DNA of 64,000 bases from Adineta vaga (taxonomy: Eukaryota; Rotifera): the NCBI GenBank assembly GCA_021613535.1, contig CP075495.1, positions 4,526,001 to 4,590,000 of the forward strand, written 5' to 3'. Shown here one piece after another: positions 12,042-26,400 of this stretch (the stretch's first letter is position 1; the number at the start of each line of letters is the position of its first letter). The translations under genes and the position numbers were made by a program. The notes under the pieces are model-generated. The model made no database searches and was not told the origin of the DNA. It saw nothing but the letters and a program-made list of their open reading frames with translations.

Positions 12042-12739
12042 TTAGTTGATTTCAATAATTTTGATAAACTAAATGCATATCGAACAGCAAAAATCTATGA
12101 AAAATCCATAGAAAAATCAATTTTAAGACAAAATAACAATCAAAAACTACCTGAAGTAATGAAGCTGTTAAACAGAGTACAATAAATATAATACCAACAA
12201 TAATTCCTTTAGCAAATCCTAAATGTGATGTTGTTATAATAATTCCAATTAGTATAACAATCACAATAACTAACATTAAAAGGAGTGAAATAAGACCAAG
12301 CCAGGCAAACTAAAGAAATATATGTATTCTTCTTCATTTTCAAATATCTAATGATCACTTACGACAAGTAAACCTGTTTGATAATAACGATATGTTACTA
12401 ATAAACCAAATCCATAATAAATAAAAGACATCAATATACAAACTAATTGTGAACTACTATTCGGTGATTGATCTTTGCTGGAACTGCTGGTTGTAAATGA
12501 ATGTATAATAAATGTAAAATTAATAAAACATAGAATCTAAGAAAAAAAGAAATTATTTATTTTGATTTTATATGATCATTATTTTTTTCACTCACAAGTA
12601 GTATACCGATAAGAATAAGTAGAATTTTTCTTGTTCGTACAACTTCAGGTTGTTGTTCTAAGGATGGAGGTTTTTGTGGAATAGTCGCATTTTGAATCAT
12701 TGATGTTTTGTCAGTTAAAACTTCATTTTTTAGTTCCAT
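12042..12739 (-). CDS. Four-helix small membrane protein, unknown family
   Basis: Four exons on the minus strand (12739-12596, 12536-12363, 12309-12151, 12068-12042) join in frame to 167 residues. The start is the ATG at 12739 (MELKNEV); there is no upstream in-frame ATG. A polar N-terminus of about 35 residues precedes four hydrophobic segments: ILLILIGILLILCFINFTFI; QLVCILMSFIYYGFGLLV; FAWLGLISLLLMLVIVIVIL with its continuation LIGIIITT; and GIIVGIIFIVLCLTASLL. The layout resembles tetraspan families such as MARVEL-type or DUF-type proteins, but no diagnostic motif is present. The last 9-codon exon depends on a predicted 82-base intron; without splicing the frame runs to 12052 with another tail. 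A function cannot be given. Confidence 0.65.
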
Positions 12740-14986
12740 TTCGATGTGTATATTCCCTGTTGCTTGTATGCACAAGGAAATCAATTACTGGATGTGGTCA
12801 CAAATGACAGAGAAAGAGGAAAAAGAAATCAAGCTGTTGCTTTTCTTCATGTCGGTAAGAAGATATAAAAAAAACAGAACAGACTAAAGCATTAATTCAT
12901 TTGACTATAGCAGCATACATAATAATGTCGAAAGAAATGAGGAAAAATAGGGAAGAAAAGCAAGTAAAAGATCTTTGTCAACTGTCGTGTCAAGAAAGGA
13001 ATGTATTTTGTGATCTCTAGAAACTATGCACTTTGTTTTTTCTCAAACATTTTTCAGATATTTTTCTCATTGGTAGATTTCAAATGGCAATAGAGATTAA
13101 GTTTTTTTCAGGGAAAACTGGAATGCAATATCATTTATTTAATAGAAACTATTGTAGACATTTTGGTATCGAACCATATTACGACAGAAGGTTATGTCTA
13201 CAAAAAAATATTGATTGCACATGATTAGATCTTGAAATGACACTACATTGAATATCATGTTATAGATTAAATTATCTTTCTTTTCTTAACAATTCTCATG
13301 GAGATAGCCAGTCATTAACATATTCTAATAAAAGGATATATAGAATGAATAATATTATTTAATAAGTTGATTATATAGTCAAAGACAGATGAATCCCTCG
13401 ATGAATTTCCTGTATCTATTGATTTTATTCTGTAGCAAACACGTGATATGCAAAGAAATAACAAGGACTAACCAGTATTGTGGTCGATACATATCACAAT
13501 AAATGTCAATATACTATGAAAAACAATCAAAACCAGATGTATTTATAAAATCTAATTTTATTTCGTTTTCTGATATAAATCATGGTCATGTTCTTCTTCC
13601 GTGCTGTCATTACGAATCGTACTATGTCATTCATCAGCTCTCTCTTCTAGAAATAGCATCTTTCTCTATTGAGATATATATTTTTTAGGTGTATGTGTGT
13701 GGTGTTTGTTTTGTATTTTCTATGGAAGATATTTCTACTTCAATACGTCAGTTAACATCTTGATGACATATTGAGTATAATTAATCAAATAGATGGAATA
13801 GCAAAGCATCGATCATTTAAGACATACTGTTCTCTGACAAGAATCAAACAAGAGGCTATACTTCTCTAATAACTAGTCGATGACTAATTGATAGAAGTCA
13901 AGAGAACAAAACAAAAAGGCAACAGAAAGATAATCAATTCATCAATGTCGGATAGAGACAAAAGAAAACAACTGTGCTTTGTAGGACCGAAATTACCGAT
14001 TGAGCTTTGATGATCGGTTATAGAAAGAAAGGATAAACTTACTTTCATCATACAACAAAAAAGCAAAAATGGGATAAATCAGTTATTCTAGTCATGGCTT
14101 TTATTGAGTAATCGATCTTTAAAGAAAAATACAACCGGCGCATTGAGAACTATTGAAGAATTAAAAAAAATAGGATTCGGTATATTTTATAACATGAAGA
14201 AACAGATTGAAATTAGATTCGACATTTGAACAGAAAAAAATGGTTATAAATTCAATTAATTACAAAATAATCAAAATTCTTCCATAACTTTCATTGATTT
14301 TATGACAGTTATACAATTCTATTTGACAAATACTATCAAATTTCTTTTCGATGAATTTGTCAAATGAATAAGTCACATTTTCCCCATTCAATAACAACTA
14401 TACAAATGTTCAAAACACTACTTGTATATGTTGGAATATAATATACTCAATTATTGTGATTGCAAATTGATTGTCTAGATCAACATATCGTTCTTATCTA
14501 TGCACATTTAAAAAGTAACATTCGTCGATCTATAAACAGGATTATCAATCACATTTCTATCCATGTAATTTGTATTTGAATATAATAACTGATTGTCTAC
14601 ACACAATGGCCTTAACAAGAGATTTCAATTCTATAGACCAATATTTCAATTATCTTTCATCAGTTTGTTTTCATGACATTTGTCAAATCGAGATTTTCAT
14701 TCTATATTTATAAGTTTCAATCAACCGAAAATAACTTTTTACTAACAATAAATTAAACACGTACAAAAACTAATCTTATATATATATATATATATGTTAG
14801 AATAGTGGTGAATTTTATCTCTCAAAATCTCTTTCATCATCTTTATTTCAGGTAAGAAGATATCTTTTTTATTCTTTTAATTCGATTATTTTATTTTATC
14901 TTGTGAAAATGTTAACGAAAATTCATTGATAGAAATATATATATATAAATAAGATGAGGAAAAGAAAAATTAAAATTAAAGCAATA
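12740..14986. other. Long intergenic region
   Basis: About 2.2 kb of AT-rich DNA between two minus-strand genes. It must hold the promoter of the four-helix protein gene and the 3' end of the B-box gene. Scattered frames up to 63 codons (e.g. 13033-13224, 13503-13688) have no domain, no splice partner and no family resemblance, so I do not call them. Confidence 0.4.
14779..14797. repeat. (TA)n microsatellite
   Basis: Alternating TA run in intergenic DNA downstream of the B-box gene, with a second shorter TATA run at about 14936-14947. Confidence 0.75.
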
Positions 14987-16212
14987 TTAACATTGTTCTT
15001 GTTCTTGTTGGTCGATAAGTACAGGTTGAAAATCATCTGCAAATAAGAATGTTTCAAGACATTTCAATGAGTTACCAAGTTTTTCTCCATCTTCAATTTG
15101 CCAACTTTGAATTGAATTGGAATCCGATTCATCATCATCATCATCATCGCCATGACCACTATCAGATTTGTTTAAATCAATAGAAATGCTTTCTTCTTTG
15201 ATATACGAAAAATTACAAGTCTAAAATAAGTTAAATATTCAAGTGATGAAACGACATTTAAAAAAAACTATTTACTTTCTCTACTAATGAAGTTTTTTTC
15301 GGTATAAAACTTAATTCATCTAATATTTCTTCGATTGATTTCGATGAAAATTCATTTTCTGATTGATTAGTTATTGATAAATGATCGCATAGTTTTCCAA
15401 GACTCGATCCTAAATATTAGTCCATAAAATTATTGATTAATACATGTTTGTTAAAAAAAACTTACATGACGATATTCGAGAAATGTAATAATTTTATCTA
15501 ATGAAAAATCTTTTCTTCCTGGAAAATAAACAGTTGTTAAAGCTCCTTGTAGAAAAGTCCATTTTTGTCGAAGATTAATTAATTCATCATAGAAACGATA
15601 ATCTTTAAAGAATTCTTCATTTTTATCTTGACGTTCATTACATTCTGATTTATTTATTATCAATGATGATGATGATGCATCGAACATATTATAGGCATAT
15701 TGACGACGTAATTCTAAAGTTTGATCAGCTGGTAGAAAGATTTGTCGAGTTAATTTTGAATTAAGCATTTCAGCATCTTTATCAAATTTTACTAAACATT
15801 CTTCTAAACGACTTAGCTATAAAATGAAGAGAAAAAAAAACATATTATATACAAATTACAAAAGAATTACTTTAGCTAATCGACGATTTTCAATATATGT
15901 ATTAATATTTTGACTTGCTTTAAGTATTCGATCGATAACATCATCAATAAGTTTCTTTGCTTCATCATGTGCATCTTTAGCTTGTTTATTAATAAACGAT
16001 ACGACTTCTGATATACCTTGACGACGATTTGAAGACATTTGTTCAGATATTGATTGCATATCATCTAATAAAGATTTTCGATGACACATAAAGCATAAAT
16101 AGCAGTATTGATCTTGACAATGACGACAGATTACTTCACTGGTTAAACTGCATCCAGATGAAACGCACAGATTCGTTTGTGATTGAATCGAACGTTTTGT
16201 TGTTGAAGACAT
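14987..16212 (-). CDS. B-box-type zinc-binding, coiled-coil protein (TRIM-like, no RING)
   Basis: Minus-strand gene with first exon 16212-15871, second from 15816, and stop at 14987-14989. ATG 16212 (MSSTTKR) is preferred over an upstream in-frame start because the B-box follows at once. Residues about 16-45 contain C-x4-C-x7-C-x2-C-x4-C-x2-C followed by His, fitting a B-box zinc site. A helical region rich in Lys, Glu and Asp follows (SFINKQAKDAHDEAKKLIDD through ENRRLAKLSRLEECLVKFDK), likely a coiled coil. The C-terminus is acidic (GHGDDDDDDESDSN) and ends in QEQEQC. There is no RING, SPRY or NHL domain, so ubiquitin-ligase activity should not be assumed. Confidence 0.75.
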
Positions 16213-16632
16213 TTTTTGTGATTTTCTGTCTATATCGTTTATGTATAATGAAGACGAACGAATATGTACGTATAAATAGTTAACACGAGTATATATAGAC
16301 ACGTTTACGATCGAGATGACGACTAAGATTTGGCCCTTTGTCTGGCTTATTATATCTATTCGATGAATATAGTGACCGAAACTAAAAAGAAAAGAAGGAT
16401 TGTTGTCGCGACGTTTTCGATTATATGTATATGAACAAGAGAAATGACGAACGGAGAGAGCGAGAGAAAATGGATTATATCAACTATTTCATCGACAGTC
16501 GTACAAAAAACAAAGAGAAGATTTGTAGGATCAGATCTATGTATTCAATTTTTGTTATGAGTAAAAATAAACATGAATATATTAAATGAGATAATATGAA
16601 AATATGTTTCTTACAGGTTATAAACAAATATT

Positions 16633-19610
16633 ATGGGACGTCGAGATTTGCGTTTTGATGTTGTTGATTACATTATTTTTGCTTTCTTATTGATCTTTTC
16701 GGCAGCTATCGGTTTATTCTATGGTTGTATTGATAAACGAAGAAAAAATAAAAAAGGCGATAATGAAAATACAATTGGACAAACAAAAAGTTTGGCAAAA
16801 GAATATCTTTTAGCGAATAAATCTATGGGTGTAGGTTATAGATCAAAGTCTTAACGTTCATATGTAGTTTTAAAAAAAAATCGATTTAGGTCTTTCCCAC
16901 TGCAATGAGTTTATTAGCTAGTTTCATGTCTGCCATAACGATTTTGGGTACTCCAGCAGAAATCTATGTATATGGAACACAATATTGGATTATTGGTAAA
17001 AGAAAAAGTTTTGAATGAATTCGAATAAAGATTATTTTGATTTCATATAGCAATTAGTTATATCTTTACAATTTATCTAACTGCAACATTGTTCATGCCA
17101 ATGTTTGTCAAACTTGAAGTAACGAGTGCATATGAAGTAAATGAATTGTGTTTTTGTTTTTGAAAAAATTAAGTTCCTATGAAAGTATTTTTCAATTAAA
17201 TAGTATTTAGAAAAACGTTTTGATCGAAATGTACGATTGCTTGCTTCACTTATTTTCTCGATTCAAATGGTATTTTAAAACTTGTTTTAACTTAAAAAAG
17301 AAAAAATTGAATTCAAATTTTGTATTAGATTATCTATATGGCAATTGTTCTTTATGCGCCAGCTTTAGCATTGAGTCAAGTCACTGGTTTAAATGTTTGG
17401 ATTAGTGTGATTTCTATTGGAGTTATTTGTACTTTGTATACAACAGTGGTTAGTGAATTACTTATTATGATTTAGAATTTTATGTTTTTTTTTCATTGCT
17501 ATTGATTGAATAGGGTGGAATGAAAGCAGTTATGTGGACTGATGTTTTTCAAACTATCATCATGTTTGTTGGACTTCTTGCGTCGGTTATTCAAGGTAAA
17601 TTCGATTGTATTTGAAAATGAATATTATTTATTAGTCTTTGTTGTTAGGTATCATTGATGCAGGAGGAAGTCGAGCAGTTTGGAATATAGCATTAGATGG
17701 TGGTCGAGTAGAATTCTTCAAGTAAACATTCAATACTTTCGTCTCCTCGATCTAATGTTTCTTTGACGAAATTCTTTTCTCTAGTTTTGATCCTGATCCA
17801 ACTACGCGTCATACAATATGGAGTATATTAATTGGTGCTACCTTTACATGGCTTGCAATCTATGGTATGTTTTTACTACTATTTCTTAAGTTCTACAGAG
17901 CAGAAATCTTGCATTTATAAAGCAAAAAGTAGTTACTATTGAAAAGTAACTTTAAATTATCGTTTCTTACCATCCGTGTTAAATCTTGATAGGTTTCAAT
18001 CAAGCACAAGTTCAACGTTATCTTTGTGTTCCAACCGTTCGACATGCCAAATTGTATGTCAAAATACATATCTTACAGATTAATAAATAGTTTCATTGTA
18101 GAGCATTATTATTTAATCTAGTTGGTCTTATACTTATTCTCTCACTATGTTGTGGTGTTGGTCTTGTTATGTTTGCAAAATATTATGCTTGTGATCCATT
18201 ACGACTTGGATTGATTAAACAAACAGATCAAGTATACTTATCATTCCTATTAAAGAAGAAAAGAAGATCTGTCTTTTTCTTTTTCTTTTAGCTTTATCCG
18301 TTGTTTGTCATGGAAACATTAAGACGATTTAAAGGTTTACCAGGTATTTTTCTTGCATGTGTCTTCAGTGGTGCATTAAGGTAAATTTTTTCTTGAATTT
18401 AACATTCGAATACTAAGATTTATTTTAGTACTTTATCATCAGGATTAAATAGTTTAGCTGCAGTTGTTCTTTCGGATATAGTTAAATTTTTTTATCGAAG
18501 ACCAATGACTGATGCACAAGATCTATTCTATTCGAAAATATTATGTAAAATTTCCATATGAATATAAACTGAAATTATTTATCTTATTTTTTGTTTTTGT
18601 TTAGCACTTATTTTTGGTGCTATTTGTATTCTTATAACTTATCTTGTATCATTACTTGGTAATCTTCTTCAAGCAACTCTATCGCTATTTGGTGTTTTAT
18701 CAGGACCGATCAGTGCAGTTTTTATGATTGGCTTATTTCTTCCTTGGGTGAATTCATTGGTAAGATTGAAACTACGCTAACGGGACTAGTTAAGATCAAT
18801 ATATGTCGATTTAGGGTGCATTCATTGGTTTAACTGTTAGTGTCATTGTTCAAATATGGATATTTGTTGGCTCACAAGTTCTTCGAAATCAAATGCGTAC
18901 ATTTCGTTTACCAACACGTATTGATGGATGTAATGTCATGAGAGAAAATATGACTTATTTTCTAAATACAACAATGAATTCATCGATATGGTATGAAACA
19001 ACAGTATCAACAACAACATTAACTCAAACAATTATTAAGTTTGTAGAATGATCTGAGATATTGATTAGATTTCTATTTTTCATTCTACAGAAAAAGTCCA
19101 TTAGCTCGATTTTATGGTATGAGTTATTTTTGGTATACATTATTTTCAATCTTTACTGCATTGGTTGTTAGCCTTGTAGTTAGTTATTTTACAGGTAAAA
19201 TCTAAAATTGATAAAATTTTGAATAATGATTTTGAATAGGTTTTAGAAAACCTGAAAGTATCGATCCACAATTAATGTTACCAGTCTTTGATATTCTTTT
19301 TCCATTTTTACCGGAAAAAATCCTATCTAAATTACGATATGGGGTTCGATATAGACAAGATTCTAATCAAGTAAATATACGCATATTTATAGTTTGTATT
19401 TCATTGATTATTTCTTGAATGATCTAGATGAAAACAACGAATGATGAAATACAATCACCACCACCATATATAACAATGCAATCTCCAAAACATCGAGTGA
19501 AACGTTCAGATGAAGTTCAAATTAATCCAGCTTATTTGCATAATGAAAATAATGATGATTATGAGGATGAAATATCGTCTGAAGAATGGATAAAACGAAC
19601 AAAACTCTAA
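16633..19610 (+). CDS. SLC5A8: SLC5-family sodium-coupled transporter (SMCT/SMVT-like)
   Basis: A multi-exon plus-strand gene. Exon 1 is 16633-16830 and exon 2 starts at 16890; the final exon encodes a Pro/Glu-rich cytoplasmic tail to TAA 19610. An AG acceptor upstream of the ATG suggests a 5' UTR intron. The product has about 12-13 membrane helices with SLC5 hallmarks: [20 protein letters not shown] (TM1), [20 protein letters not shown] with [55 protein letters not shown], the [20 protein letters not shown] block and [20 protein letters not shown]. This combination is closest to the monocarboxylate/multivitamin branch (SLC5A5/6/8/12). It would import an organic anion with Na+ at the plasma membrane; the substrate cannot be read from sequence. 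Glycosylation sites lie in the loop near [13 protein letters not shown]. Confidence 0.85.
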
Positions 19611-19715
19611 AAATAACTTATGAAGAAGATATTGTTTTTTTAGTTAAAATATTTTAGAAGTATTCTTTCAATAGAAATGATTTTTATTGCCATATATTTC
19701 ATTATTGAATCTATG

Positions 19716-19721
19716 AATAAA
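19716..19721 (+). promoter_or_regulatory. AATAAA poly(A) signal of the SLC5 gene
   Basis: AATAAA about 106 bases after the TAA stop of the transporter gene. Confidence 0.45.
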
Positions 19722-21525
19722 ACAGATTGAAGAATTGAATTTTTACTATTATCTTCTCATTCAATATTAAGTACATTGGTAATAATATCCATTCAGCATG
19801 TGCTTCGTTAATAAGGATACCTAAGGAAATAAACATGCTGTGAATGTAATGAGTTCGTCGTTGTTTATATATCAATACGCGTTCAATTTGTACATTCTTT
19901 TATGATAGCAGGAGGTGAACCTATTTCTCAAGATTATTCTTTGATATCCATATATATGGAAGAAATTAAGTAAATGAAAGTTAAGATGATAGAAGAAATT
20001 ATCATCTATTCAATTGTTTGAACACATATTTTGATCATGTTTGCAATTGTATAAATATTAGTAAGACGACTGAAGGATATTCTATGTTATCATATAATCA
20101 CCAAAGATCACAAAAAGTTAGCTTTTCTTTTACGGACAGATTATGTAAATACTAACGTTTAATTACCAAAAAATCTACAGGACTGATCTTGAACGTAGTC
20201 GGTATGGAATAAAGTCAACATTAGACAATCGGTTAATTAATACTTATCATTGTTCTAGATTTTTTGGTATCTAAATACAGGAAAGAAAAGGAAATGATTT
20301 TACCGATTGTACATAGTTACACCAATATTTCTTTTCTTCTTTATATAGTTAGAAAATAGCATGATCTTGTAAAACTATAATACTCTTATTCAATTCACTT
20401 CAGTTCATCTTAATTATCGATAAATGGCTGAGTGTACGGAAACTGAACTAATACTCGAGCACGATTAAAATATAATAATAACAACAATGAACGCATTAAT
20501 ATACAGATCGACTGATCTTCAAGTGATTTTGTTTTATTTGACATAATCAAAGATATCAGATTTGATGCATACATTTAAGCTACTTTGTACTGATGATCTT
20601 AGATTATTGTTGTAAGTAGGATTAACCCAATACGTTATTTTTAGACATTCTGCTTAATTTCAGAATCAATATTCTTTGAAAATCATCGCAGTTTGGATGT
20701 ACTTACACTCATATCACGTATACAAACAAGAATATGAGAAGAAAATCTATACGATCAACAATCTTGAATGAATTTCATTTAAAAAAAAACTATTAATTAA
20801 AGTGAACCTTTATTCAAGTGGCGTCTAACGATATCGATCGTCTTGTGAAAAAAAATGATTCAATCGGTTGTATACTCAACTTGAGAATGAATACAATATT
20901 TCACCAACGGCGTTCTATTATTTGATTTTATTTGACGTCGATCAAGGCACATTCGTTAAATTCTATAGAAAGAATAATGACTGAACTTTTACATTTGATC
21001 GTGTATAATCCTTCGATACATCGAAGAAAAACACATTATTCCGATATGCTTAATGTATTGTCGACAAAACATTTACGTGATGTGGTATGTTAATATCGAA
21101 TAAATACAAAACGAATAGTACCGATGTAGTTTTTGTAACATATATAATCAGAATGAAAAAACAAAGTATACACAGCAAATATAATTGAATCGATTACGGA
21201 CAAACGCTTGTCAAAATAAATCGAATACAATGCACAGTTTCTCTCTTATTAATTTATCATAGTTCGTTTCTTACGACAAAATTTAAAGCTGAATAATATA
21301 ATATATCAACATGGATTTCAGATTTCACTTCATTGAACAAACCTTCGATAGTTAGGGATTTATGCATGAACAATCGATAGAGGTCGTTAGTATGACAACA
21401 AAAAATATCATCTGAAAATCGTGAATTCGTAAAAAAAATGTGAAAAAAAATTGAGTAAGAAAAAAAATGAACTAATTTTTTTATTGGCTCTCAGTTGTTC
21501 AAAATTTTGGCAGAAAGCAATGAAG

Positions 21526-21547
21526 CATCATCATCATCATCATCATT
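21526..21547. repeat. (CAT)n microsatellite
   Basis: Seven uninterrupted CAT units in the intergenic or 5' region of beta-spectrin. Confidence 0.8.
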
Positions 21548-21802
21548 CAAGAAAAAAAGACAAGGAAGAGAAAGAAAGAACGAACGAACGAAGAAATAGC
21601 CGGAACAAGTTTTGTTTGTTTGTTTTCATCGATCGATCAATGATCGATTGAGTTCTTTTCTTTTTCTCAGTCGTTACAGAACACCAATGAGCAACTTCTT
21701 ATAAACCTTGTATTTTTTTGTAGATCTTGATCTCTGTTTCTGTTTTTTTCTCTTCTCACTTGTTGAGTTACATACACGCAACATCTATTTGTGCTGTTCA
21801 AT

Positions 21803-21813
21803 ATGTCAACAAG
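21803..21813 (+). CDS. Candidate first coding micro-exon of beta-spectrin
   Basis: ATG TCA ACA AG is followed by the strong donor GTATGT. Joined to the acceptor TTTAG at 23448-23452, it reads in phase through the codons TTG GAC into the ATG at 23460, adding the short N-terminus MSTSLD. The intron would be 1,639 bases, far longer than the local norm, so this rests on frame and splice consensus only. Confidence 0.4.
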
Positions 21814-23452
21814 GTATGTAATTGAATACATTTATTATCTTGCCGACGGATAAGGTCAAATTGTTGTAATTGTTCATCTAGTTAATGTGTACATTGTTGA
21901 TTCCATCGAGTTGCTTGACCTGAAACAATAGATTGTTGATAGTCAGTAGACATTGAAGAGCACCAACATTCCTTTTTTTTCCCCATTCTTTTCTTCAATC
22001 AATATGCGATCTGATTATCTTAGCTTTTCTGAGTTAACCAGAATCAATGAATGAATATGATAAGAGATATCAAATGAAAATTAATCTATCCATCATGATA
22101 GATAGAGTCAATTAATGATTAACTTCTTATTGATCTGATGAATTTACAAAAAAAAAAGAAGAAAAACCGAGAGTAGGATAGAAAGTTATATACAATTCGA
22201 TTATATGTAATTAGTAATTGTAAGTTAGAAAGACTGAACGCAGTCAATATTCACCAATTCTAGTTTTGCGGTCGTCCTCTTTTTTTTTCTTCTTTCAGTT
22301 GTTATTCGTATCAAAGAATACGTTACGTCGAGCGAGCGACATATAATGCATAGAAAGAGAAAAAAGAGAAAACCGCGAGTCCGCTCTATATGAAAAAAAA
22401 AGGAAATATGTTGTACGGCACAACTGCAGCGACAGTAGTCATCACAGCACTAATGGTGGTACCATTTTAGTATTCTTCTCAAATGAAGAGAACGAGCAGA
22501 CGATAGAAAAAAAAGAAGAAGAAGAAGAAGAGGAAGAGAAACAAACAGAACACAGAGTTGACGAAAGAGAAGAGGAAAAAAAGCCACCAGTCTCGCATTC
22601 TTGCTATAACCACCATCACGCTCACCACTGCGACCACCTATGAACGGAAAGAGAGAATAGAAGCGCTCTGAGCGCAAATGATTACTAACAGTATCGTCAT
22701 CACTTCATCTCCCAGTAGAAATAAGGCATAGATAAAACAGGAACGATATTGCTTTTTATTCTCTTTCTCACCCCTTAAGATAAACGAATGACCGCTGAAT
22801 AATCAGACAAAATGAAAACTACTAGAGTATGAGAAAAAAAAGAAATAAGAGAATATCTATCACTTTGATATACATAAGCAAATAATGCTTTATTAGATGC
22901 CTCACTATAATAAAGACAGTCAAAATGGTCGATACGGTATCCTATCATCAACATCAAGCTTAGTAAGGAAGCGCCTATTCATTTTGAACGAAGAAAAGAC
23001 AAAGAAACGAACTGAAGGAGTAAAATGCTAATTCGTCTGATAGTTGGGTAACAAGTGGATGAGCATGTTTGTCGAGTTGGCATAGAATTTCTTCGTTTTT
23101 TTTCTATTTCTATATACATATGAAAACATACTGCCACAATTAATCTTCTTCCTCCTTTCGGCATGATTGTAGTCTTAGTGCTTATGTAAAAAAAAAAAGA
23201 AATAGCTGGTGCCTTACTCTTTTTATTCATAAAGAATGATTGTTTTTATATTAGTCAGTAAGAGAAAAGAGTGAAGTAGAGAGAGAGAGACAGAGAAAAG
23301 GAAACAAGAGATCTAAAAAGAATCATTCTTGCAACAGTTGCGATTTCTCACGAGAATTGATTTTTCCTACTAGGTTTCTATGTATGCAATTCTTTTCCAT
23401 TCTATCTTATTTATATAAATAACTGAGGAAAAAAAAACTTTTTCTTCTTTAG
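21814..23452. other. Probable first intron / 5' region of beta-spectrin
   Basis: Contains purine-rich and pyrimidine-rich stretches, including a GAA/GAG repeat at about 22506-22545. Minus-strand open frames at 22450-22677, 22775-22957 and 22979-23230 have no recognisable domains and are biased in composition, so they are not called. Confidence 0.4.
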
Positions 23453-23459
23453 TTTGGAC

Positions 23460-26400
23460 ATGTCGTCAGCAACAGCAAATGGTGTTCATCATCCACAAAC
23501 TAATGGTCATAATACTCAACAAGATTCCAATAATTTTAATATTGATCAATTAGCTGTAGATCTCGATTTAGATGGTCAAGATGAATGTAATTCATCAGCA
23601 CGTATGTTCGAACGAACACGTATTCAAGTTTTAGCTGATGAACGTGGCCATGTACAAAAGAAAACTTTCACGAAATGGGTCAATTCTCATTTAACTCGTG
23701 TGGGCTGTCGAATAACAGATTTATATACTGACCTAGGTGATGGACGAATGTTAATTCGTTTATTAGAAATATTAAGTGGAGAACGTTTACCGAAAGCAAC
23801 ACGAGGCAAAATGCGTATTCATTGTTTAGAAAATGTTGATAAAGCTATTATGTTTTTACAAGAACAACATGTTCATTTAGAAAATATTGGGTACGTAATA
23901 AGTTCTTTTTGTGTGTCTGTGTGTCTGTGTGTATGTTAGAAATCAAAATGAATTAGATGGTTAGTTACAACCCGGAAATTCCGTTTCTCTCGTGACGACA
24001 AATTTTCAATGGGAAAGAGAAAAGAGTGACAAATATGCCCGAAGAAGTGCGAAATACAACACAATGATTTTTAAGTATTCGGATAAGAATTTGATTGATA
24101 TTTGATTGGTATGAAATTGAATGTTATGAAAAGGATAAACTATTGAGATTTTTCAGCCATATAAACATTTGTCATAGAATTAACTATGATGATTGATGAA
24201 TGGAAAGTAAAGAAGGACTTGGGCACAGTAGTTGTATATATTATCCTTGACAAGAAGGAAACATTCTTGGATATAAATCGAGATAGCTCAAAGACAAACA
24301 ATAATTTTTTCTCATTCATTGAACGCATATTATCGTTAATAGTTAATTGTCTTCTAATGAAGTACGCATGAATACGTCATATATTCGAAAAATTATCAAT
24401 AACTTCAATGAAGATCTCATTATCTATTCTACAAGAGAAATTTAGTAAACGTCAAAAGATCAAGGTTGAAACCGATCTCGTTTAAATTCTTCTATTTTTA
24501 ATAAGAGAAAATCGACATATACAAATTTTATTCATTTTCTAGCGCACATGATATTGTTGATGGTAATTCATCATTAATTCTTGGTCTTATTTGGACAATT
24601 ATTCTTCGTTTTCAAATTCAAGATATAACTATTGAAGAATATGAATCTACAGAAACAAAATCTGCTAAAGATGCATTATTACTATGGTGTCAAATGAAAA
24701 CTGCTGATTATTCCAATGTTAATGTTCGAAATTTTACGTCATCATGGAAAGATGGTTTAGCATTTTGTGCATTAATACATAAACATCGTCCTGATCTTAT
24801 TCCACAATTTAAAACTTTAACTAAAGAAAATGCTAATCATAATTTACAATTAGCATTTGATATATGTGAAAAACGTTTAGGTATCAGTCGATTACTTGAT
24901 CCGGAAGATGTTAATGTTGAATATGTGGATGAAAAATCAATTATTACATATATTGTTACATTATATCATTATTTTTCTAAAATGAAAAATGATAGTGTTC
25001 AAGGTCGACGTTTGGCTAAAGTTGTTGGATCAGCACTTGATTCAGAAAAAATGGCACATGAATATGAACGTTTAGTATCAGATCTTCTAGCATGGATTGA
25101 ACAGACAATTCGAACATTAAATGATCGACAATTTCCAAATTCGTTGGCACGTGTACAAGACAAACTTGTTGAATTTAATCGTTATCGTGTTATGGATAAA
25201 CCATCACGATTTGCTGAAAAAGGAAATTTAGAAGTTTTATTATTTACCTTGCAAAGTAAAGAACGTGCTAATCAACAAGTACCATATCAACCGCGAGAAG
25301 GCAAAATGATTTCGGATATTAATCGTGCTTGGGAAAATTTAGAACGTGCTGAACATGAAAGAGAATTAGCATTACGTGAAGAAGTTCTTCGACAAGAACG
25401 TTTAGAACAATTAGCAACTAAATTCAATCGAAAAGCTGGTTTAAGAGAAAAATGGTTAACAGATAGTGAAAAATTAGTTGCAAGGTAAATACAAATTTCT
25501 GATTTGTGGTATGAGACAGAGAGCGAGAGAGAGTTTAGTGAACGTTGTTTCCGTCTTGCCAATGAGTCCTTCTAAAACTGTATTATCTGAATGGAATAAT
25601 TATAAATTCATTTTAATATTCTTTTTAGTGATCAGTTTGGTACCGATTTAACTTCTGTTGAAGCTGCATTTAAAAAACAAGAAGCTATTCAAACTGATAT
25701 TGCTGCATTTGAAGAACGTCTGCAGAATATAATGGCTATTGCTAATGAACTTAAGACAGAAGATTATCATGATTATGCAACAATTGAAGCACGAAAAAAG
25801 AATGTTGAAATGCATTGGGAATATCTGGTTAGTTTGGTCACCAAGCGACGACAATGTTTAGAACTTGCTTATAATCTTCAACGTGTTTTTCAAGTATGAA
25901 TTTCTTTCAAAAAAGTAAATGGCATTTCATTCAATGATGATTTTCTATTTTAGGAAATGCAATATATCTATGAATGGATTACTGATTTGAAATGGCGATT
26001 AAAATCCGATGATATTGAAAAATATGTAATGTCTGCTGATGATCTTCTTCAACGACATACTTTAGTTGAAGCTGATATTTATGTTATTGATGAACGTTTA
26101 AAACGTGCTATAACTGATGCTGATGAATATCTCAATCCGGATGTTAACATTGATGGTTATCGTCCAGCTACACCTGAAGAAATTGAAATACGTATACATA
26201 ATTTACAAAAATCATATGAAGAATTAATTGAATTAGCACGTAAACGTCGAGAATTACTTGAACAAGCAAAAATTCTATCGAAATTCTATTCCGATATTGG
26301 TGATGCAGAAATATGGATTGATGAGAAACAACAAGCAATGACATCGCCTGATATGGGTCATGATGTTAACTCAACTGATAGTTTATTAGCGAAACATAAA

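Larger units (their letters stand above)
19611..21802. other. Intergenic region upstream of beta-spectrin
   Basis: AT-rich DNA after the SLC5 gene, with an AATAAA at 19716-19721 as a likely poly(A) signal. It contains a CAT repeat at about 21526-21547 in an open frame that would encode a His run, which I read as a microsatellite. No gene is supported. Confidence 0.4.

Noticed and set aside
21451-21651. Open frame with a run of seven His
   Set aside because: It is a CAT microsatellite within biased sequence, with no ATG start and no family signal.
22450-23230. Several minus-strand frames of 60-83 codons
   Set aside because: Composition is biased, no domains or splice partners; the area fits a spectrin 5' region or intron.
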